Both the position numbers and the translations under genes were made by a program. Source: Cryptomeria japonica (taxonomy: Eukaryota; Streptophyta; Pinopsida; Cupressales; Cupressaceae). From it: a stretch of DNA of 64,000 nucleotides. Location of the stretch: contig NC_081405.1 of NCBI RefSeq assembly GCF_030272615.1, positions 605,540,177 to 605,604,176 of the forward strand, in the 5' to 3' direction. Position 1 is the first letter of the stretch. Each line of letters opens with the position of its first letter. Of the stretch, positions 58,801 to 64,000 are shown in pieces. The notes below the pieces were generated by a model that was not told where the DNA came from, did not search any database, and saw nothing but the letters and a program-made list of their open reading frames with translations.

Positions 58801-59575
58801 TATCACTTCCTCACATCCTGTGGGGATTATGGAAAGAAAGAAATAATCGTATCTTCAAGGATATATCCCTCAATCAGGATATTGTGTTCCAGAAAATACA
58901 ATGGGCGATTGTGGAGAATATTGGGATCATTGAGGGTCCCTGCTTCTCGACCAATCCCCTGGAATCCAACATTTTAAGCTCCTGGAATTTTAAGATTGCT
59001 AGTAGTTCTGACCCTAATCAAAATAAAAGACTCAAAGCTAGGTGGCAACCCCCCCTCATGGCTGGTTCAAAGTCAATTTTGATGGTGCTGCAAAAGGTAA
59101 CCCGGGGCCTGTGGGTTGTGCTGCTATTCTCAGAGATGATAAAGGTATTTGCAAGGAAATGGTTATTATCCCAATAGGGAGCCAAACAAACCATAAAGCA
59201 GAAGCAATGGCAGCTCTCCAAGGTATTCTCCTTGCTAAAAAATGGAATTGCCCCTACATATGGATTGAAGGGGATTCAAACAATATCATCAAATGTCTCA
59301 AGGGGACCTCTAAGCCCTCATGATCAATCAACAATATCATCAAAGCTATTGGAGACCTTATCAGCACTTTTGAAAAAAGTTACATATCCCATATCTATCG
59401 TGAAGCCAATGGGTCTGCTGACAGGGCAGCCAACGCAGTGATTAAAAAAGATGAAATGATTACGTGGGCGGGAGAACAAGGACTCGTTGAGGATGTCAGA
59501 CTAATCATTTTTAAGGACCAATATAGAAGCACTCCAAATATTTTTGATGGACAGAATAATAATGAAAAGGACTAA
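55873..59575 (+). pseudogene. LINE ORF2 (endonuclease end, RT, zf-RVT, RNase H)
   Basis: The endonuclease end has YTWTNRRTGNDLIQVRLD and SNHFPITF (the usual SDH is SNH). RT is largely open at 56462-57430: FDGNKAPSPDGFPMFFFQDF, ALIPKTQGADSMDKFRPISL, LDLSKAYDWVDWPFL, RGLRQGDPISPILF, then FVDD at 57431-57442 just after a TAG. zf-RVT is at 58380-58799 (RCALCLQEEESMDHLAIHC). RNase H is at 59070-59460 with FDGAAKGNPGP, HKAEAMAALQG, EGDSNNI and NGSADRAAN, so all acidic ligands are present. Two frameshifts (between 57.6 and 58.1 kb and near 59.03 kb) and several stops inactivate it. The frame ends at TAA 59573. Confidence 0.9.
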
Positions 59576-59732
59576 ATGGAGAACTTCGAGTTATTATAAT
59601 AATGTCAACCTCATTTATTATAATACTTATTCTATCACTTCCCACACTTTCTGGGTTAAATTGATAGTTATGATAAGCTTTCTAGTTAAGACTCTCTGCA
59701 AGTTTCAAAATTTGGCTCTAAACAGCAAAAAA

Positions 59733-61444
59733 ATGGGCGGAAACAGATGGCGATACGAACCTAGCAGCTGCAAGGAATGGAAATAGAAGGAGGCGGTCTA
59801 GAGCATTTTGCAGAAGGGTGGTTTTTCAAAATTCATGGAGAGACTCCATGGTCGGGATGGCACGGTTACCTATTTTTTCTACAAAAACTGGAGAAAGGGT
59901 GTGTTGAAAATGGGAGACCAGAATGTTGTAATTGATGAAGTCCTTATTGCCCAAGCCACAGACCTCGGAAGGGAAGGATGCAACTTCTATAGAGATAGAA
60001 AAGTCAGTAAGGAGAGCATTGACAGATATCCGAAAACCAAAAAGGAGAAAAAACACCTGGTGAAGTTAAGTAAAACTTACTACCCCCTAGGGCTTTTCTT
60101 AAACCATTGTGGGAGGTCCTCTTTGTTTTAATGCGCTACATTACTTTGGATGGTAGGTTTACTAAAGTTTACGGATACCATTTTGTTTTGCTGAATCATT
60201 TTAGGCATGATGAGAAGGTTAGTTTTCCTTGTTTTCTGTTATGGTTGATGAATGCCACTATTAAGGCCTACAAAGAGAACCCTATGGGGGACATTGCCAT
60301 GCTTCAAGGCTTAATGGTCCTTATTTATGACCATCTCAAGGCTAATCAAATAACCCGCTCGCAGCCCTCTATAGAGTCTAAGGAGGATGGGTCTAACTCT
60401 CTCTTTTCAGTGGATGAGGATTCTGACAGTGACCCATCAAGTGATTCTGAGGAGAGTTTGGATGTTTTGGATTTTGAAATTGGTAAGAAGCGGAAATATA
60501 TGAAAACAAGACTTTCTTCCTCAAAGGGTAAAAAACCTAAAGGCAGAATCCTCCAGATTAGCTTTTCCTCGGAGGAGGAGGTCTCTAAAGACTCAGAGAA
60601 GGAAAAACCTCAAGGTTCTCTAAAAAAGAAAACTAAAGTCCACACTCAGACTAGAAACAAGCATAAGAGGAAGGAGGAGAATGTGAAGGAGCTAGAGGTT
60701 TATAAGAAGGAAAGAACTTCGGAAGCCGAACAAAACCTAGAGTAGGTGACCACTGGCGAGGCTCTTAGGGTTGAAGAAATAGCTACTATTGGTGATACTC
60801 CAAAAAAGGAACAAGATATCCCTGGTAAGCCTGATCCTCCCCCTAACCCTCCTCCTAAGGGTATGCAAGGTTTTATGGACACTATGGAGTGGCTTATAAC
60901 CGGTTACAAGAAAGTTGTGGATGACAACAAAAAGCTCAGCCACAGAATTTAGATTCTGGAAACTATCAACACTGGGGAAGGGAAGACTATGGTTGATTAC
61001 ATTGAGGACTTGAAAAACACTATTGCAAAACCTGAAAACATAACAGACTCCTTCAACCCCAGATTTGAGAAAATAGAGAAAGACCTGCTGGAAAGGAAAA
61101 CTCTTGTTGACGCTAATGATCAAACTATTTTGGGCACTGCTAGTAAAGTCAGCAAAATCGAGGATTTCCTCAAGAGTATTGCAAAACAAAGTTTAAGCAT
61201 CCTGAAGATTTCTGCTATCAACACTAATACTCTCATCAGCAAATTGGACGAGGAGAAGGAGACCCTAGATATTGACCCTGACACTGAAGGCACAGGAGAT
61301 GTTCAAGGACCCAGAACTAGAACCAGATGCAAAAAGATAGAAAAGAAACCTAACAAGGACCTAGATTATCTCAAAGTTGTTGGAGCCACCTATGACCAGT
61401 TGGTGAAAAAGATAGAGGACCTCCTGAAGACTATACCTGTGTAG
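59733..61444 (+). pseudogene. LINE ORF3 downstream of RNase H, unknown function
   Basis: This is a coding stretch of about 570 codons starting at ATG 59733 (AAAAATGGGC). The first part has GGFSKFMERLHGRDGTVTYF, then NWRKGVLKMGDQNVVIDEVL. After a frame change near 60100 the segment RYITLDGRFTKVYGYHFVLL follows. The middle is acidic and Ser-rich (DEDSDSDPSSDSEESLD) with nuclear-signal-like basic clusters (KKRKYMKTR; KHKRKEE). The C-terminal third is helical and coiled-coil-like. Two in-frame TAGs (60743, 60949) interrupt it; the end is TAG at 61442. It lies between ORF2 and the 3' duplication, so it belongs to the LINE. I cannot name its family. Confidence 0.7.
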
Positions 61445-61616
61445 TGCTTTCCTAGTTTCTTTGTTGTTTTTTTCCTTAGCTGTCTTTTTGGTTTGCTAGC
61501 TTTTTTGCCAATCATTTTGTAAGCGGTTTATAAGCTCTAGACTTTTTGATGTCTTATCTTAATCTCCTATGTTAAAGGTTTCGGGTTCTGAAAACCTGTT
61601 TTTCTTAATTAATCAA

Positions 61617-61633
61617 AACACTTTATAAAATGC
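61617..61633 (+). repeat. Right target-site duplication of LINE copy 4
   Basis: AACACTTTATAAAATGC, matching 55856-55872 in 16 of 17 positions. Confidence 0.9.
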
Positions 61634-61649
61634 AAGTCATGTGTATGCA

Positions 61650-62021
61650 GTTGTTGCAGAATAGAGCAATGAAGAATGAACAAATTATTATTTGTGTCGT
61701 TGTGTTGAGCCTAAAAGAAAATTGACAACCACAATCATTGATAGAGAGGGTATTGAGTACCCAATAGGGTCTGTTGTCGTGACAGGAATATGGCTTCGGA
61801 GATAACCTATTAAGAATTTTGATGTTTGGTTGTTCGAGGACTTTGAAACACACATACATATTCTTCATTTCTCTAACCTTATTCTTGCAACAAATATTCA
61901 TTTGATGAAGTATCGTGGTAGACCTCATAACAAGATTTTATGGAAAGTTCATGAATCTAACCACGAGGCAATACTTGACACAATATGGGTTAGAGCCAAT
62001 CCTAAAGGCTCACTTGATTGA
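61650..62021 (+). pseudogene. Transposase-like gene, 3' exon
   Basis: After removal of the LINE the transposase gene continues here. Recognisable coding sequence runs LCRCVEPKRKLTTTIIDREG, YPIGSVVVTGIWLRR, FDVWLFEDFETHIHILHF, and KYRGRPHNKILWKVHESNHE, ending with TGA at 62019. There is one TAA near 61808 and a 1-base frame change near 61690. The link to the first part is inferred from position, strand, frame style and the splice-like signals; this C-terminal part contains no catalytic motif. Confidence 0.55.
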
Positions 62022-62049
62022 TTCTATGGTTCAGAGTAGAATGATTTTG

Positions 62050-62430
62050 AGAATTTTGTATAAATCATCGATGAATTGTTCTATATTCATTTTTTGTATA
62101 TATAAATGCCCATGAGCTGATTTTTACATGTTTAGAGGCATACTTTTGTATATTTAAATGGTAATGAGCTGATTTGTACATATGTACATGCCAAATTTTG
62201 TATATTAAAATGGTGATGAGCTGAATCGCACATATTGTAATGCCAAATTTTGTATAAAAGCCCATGAGATGATTTGTATATTAAAATGGCGATGAGTTGA
62301 ATTGCACATATTGTAATGCCAAATTTTGTATAAAAGTCCATGAGATGATTTGTAAGACATTTTTTTGTATAATCAAATAGCCAAGAGCTGATTTGACCAT
62401 ATTTAGAGACAAAATTTTGAATAATATGTG
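62050..62430 (+). repeat. About 52-bp tandem repeats
   Basis: Six to seven degenerate units, each containing GATGAGCTGATTTG and CCAAATTTTGTATA, some with internal deletions. Open frames on the minus strand are artefacts of the repeat. Confidence 0.85.
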
Positions 62431-62655
62431 ACAATGTTTTGTGCCTATTTTGTGTGTCAATGTTTTGTGACTATGTTTTGAGTATATGTGATGTGTCCCT
62501 AGTCAATCATGAACATTCTTGATTCTTGTATAATCATGAAGAATTATTTGAGTCATTCTCGGGTCATAGGGGTCATAGATTGAGACTAGATACAATTTGA
62601 GCAAAAATTGTCATTGTTGTCAAAAAAATTGTCAAGCAACTTCTGCATTGTGTTG

Positions 62656-64000
62656 GTACGGTATGACTCTCGATGTTCCGACACTTTGGGATGCACAAAA
62701 GGGGCATGCCTACCATAAACCTGCCCACTCGGATGCGCTCACGATGTCAGTTTATGTACACAATGAACCAAATCAATTCTAGCCAATCTAGAAACTTTGC
62801 ATTGCATGCAATTGATGGTTTTTGCAACAGGCGAAAAAATGCTACCAATTGAAAATGGGTCCGACTCGTCAAAAATTGAGATAGGCAATTGTAGAGGAGC
62901 CTCACATGACCCCACAGTTTCAAACGGATCAGCCATATGTGTCCTGGATTTGAAGAAATAGTTCATCAAATTTTGATAATTTTTTGGACTCAAGGCACTT
63001 GAGAGATCGCATAAGTACGGTATGACTCTCGACGTTCTGGCTCTTTGGGATTCACAATAGGGGCATGCCTAGCGTAAAACTACCCACCTGGAAGTGCTCA
63101 CGATATCAATTTGTGTACATGACAAACCGAATCAATTCTAGCCAATCTGGCAACTTTGCATTGCATGTAACTGATGGTTTTTGCAGCAGGCGAAAAATGC
63201 TACCAATTGAAAATGGTTTTGATTCGTCAAAAACTGAGACAGGCCATTGTAGAGGAGCCTCATGTGACCCCACAGGTTCAAACGGATTGACCATATGTGT
63301 CCTAGATTTGAAGGAACAGTCCATCAAATTTTGACATTTTTTCAGACTCAGGGCACTTGAGAGATCGCACCGGTATGGTATCACTCTCGACGTTTTGGCA
63401 CTTTGGGATGCACGACAGGGGCATGACTAGTGTAAATCTGCCCACCTGGACATGCTCGTGACGTCATTTTGTGCACACGACAAACGGAATCAATTCTAGC
63501 CAATCTGGCAACTTTGCATTGCATGCAACTAACAGTTTTTGCAATAGGCAAAAAAATGCTACCAATTGAAAATGGCTCTAACTCGTCAAAAACTGAGATA
63601 GGCAATTGTAGAGGAGTCTCACACAACCCCACAGGTTCAAACAAATTGACCATATGTATCCTAGATTTGAAGAAATAGTCCGTCAAATTTTCACAATTTT
63701 TTGGACTCAGGGCACTTGAGAGATCGCACCAGTACGATATGACTCTCAGTGTTCCGACGCTTTGGGATGCACGATAGGGGCATGCCTAGCATAAACCTAC
63801 CCACCCAGACACACTCATGACATCAGTTTGTGTACATGATGAGCCAAATCAATTGTAGCCGATCTGGCAACTTTGCATTACATGCAACTGATGGTTTTTG
63901 CAACAGGCGAAAAAAGGCTACCAATTGAAAATGGCTCTGATTCATCAAAAACCGAGACAGCCCATTGTAGAGGAGCCTCGTGCGACCCCACAGGTTCAAA
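62656..64000 (+). repeat. Tandem array, unit about 357-360 bp, runs off the right edge
   Basis: Units start at about 62657, 63014, 63374 and 63733 with GTACGGTATGACTCTCGACG or variants (periods 357, 360 and 359). The fourth is cut by the window end. Units are more GC-rich than their surroundings, and many differences between copies are C/T or G/A at CG sites. The function is unknown; it may be satellite DNA or the tandem-repeat end of the transposon to its left. Confidence 0.93.

Larger units (their letters stand above)
55873..61616 (+). mobile_element. L1-type LINE, copy 4, 5'-truncated, with ORF3
   Basis: The element is bounded by a 17-bp duplication (one mismatch). It starts inside the endonuclease domain, which is the expected result of incomplete target-primed reverse transcription. 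It contains the endonuclease end, RT, zf-RVT, RNase H, then a third open reading frame, and a 3' end without an obvious poly(A). It splits the transposase gene. Unlike LINE copies 1-3 it has an RNase H domain. Confidence 0.92.

Noticed and set aside
62597-63686. Repeated open frames of 60-100 codons on both strands in the 358-bp array
   Set aside because: They recur because the DNA repeats, are interrupted differently in each unit, and show no domain.
62656-64000. CRISPR-like array
   Set aside because: Units are about 358 bp and fully homologous, without short repeats and unique spacers, and the window is plant nuclear DNA.
1-64000. tRNA, rRNA or other structured RNA genes
   Set aside because: I saw no cloverleaf-like or rDNA-like sequence; the tRNA-related signals are only retrotransposon primer sites.

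Overview
The window reads as intergenic heterochromatin of a large plant genome, most likely a gymnosperm such as a conifer. It is AT-rich, carries no recognisable intact host gene, and consists almost entirely of old, nested, decayed transposable elements. The lineages are typical of plants: Ty1/copia elements of the Tork type, a Tat-lineage Ty3/gypsy element with a second (archaeal-type) RNase H, L1-type LINEs with DUF4283/CCHC ORF1 proteins, and a cut-and-paste transposase gene. The gymnosperm call is an inference from the age and style of the elements; no marker gene proves it.

Left part (1-9.8 kb): a LINE on the plus strand (6075-9775) was split by a Ty1/copia element on the minus strand (731-6074, with LTRs, PBS, PPT, gag, PR, IN, RT and RNH remnants). 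A second copia LTR (1-730) sits in that element's 3' LTR. Next (9.8-25 kb): a 295-bp hAT-like MITE with a perfect 8-bp target duplication, then a second LINE of the same family (about 11.1-22.7 kb). This second LINE is split twice: by a 1129-bp solo LTR with TSD TAATG, and by a 4570-bp TG...CA element which itself carries a second copy of the MITE with its own perfect 8-bp TSD. A minus-strand LINE ORF1 remnant follows at 22.97-24.34 kb.

Middle (25-49 kb): AT-rich, repeat-derived DNA with a third solo LTR (TSD GATGG), a minus-strand L1 LINE with ORF1 and ORF2 (about 29.85-35.7 kb), and directly abutting it a Tat-lineage Ty3/gypsy element on the plus strand (LTR 35719-37107, gag-pro-pol 39764-46672). 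Its pol frame is still open except for point stops, all located where CAA, CAG or CGA is expected. A further overlapping reading frame precedes gag. The matching 3' LTR is not in the window.

Right part (49-64 kb): simple-sequence DNA (CT-rich tracts, a 516-bp tandem duplication, GTAC/GCGC-rich short repeats) leads into a broken DDE-type transposase gene (53.34-55.79 kb). Its 3' exon (about 61.63-62.02 kb) is separated from the rest by a 5.7-kb, 5'-truncated LINE that landed in what looks like an intron, with a 17-bp target duplication. That LINE carries a long third ORF downstream of the RNase H domain, inside the target duplications and therefore mobilised with it. The window ends in 52-bp repeats and a tandem array of about 358-360-bp units that runs off the right edge.

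The genes do not cooperate in a host pathway. The biology here is insertion history and decay, and the least familiar items are the LINE ORF3, the overlapping pre-gag frame and the transposase.
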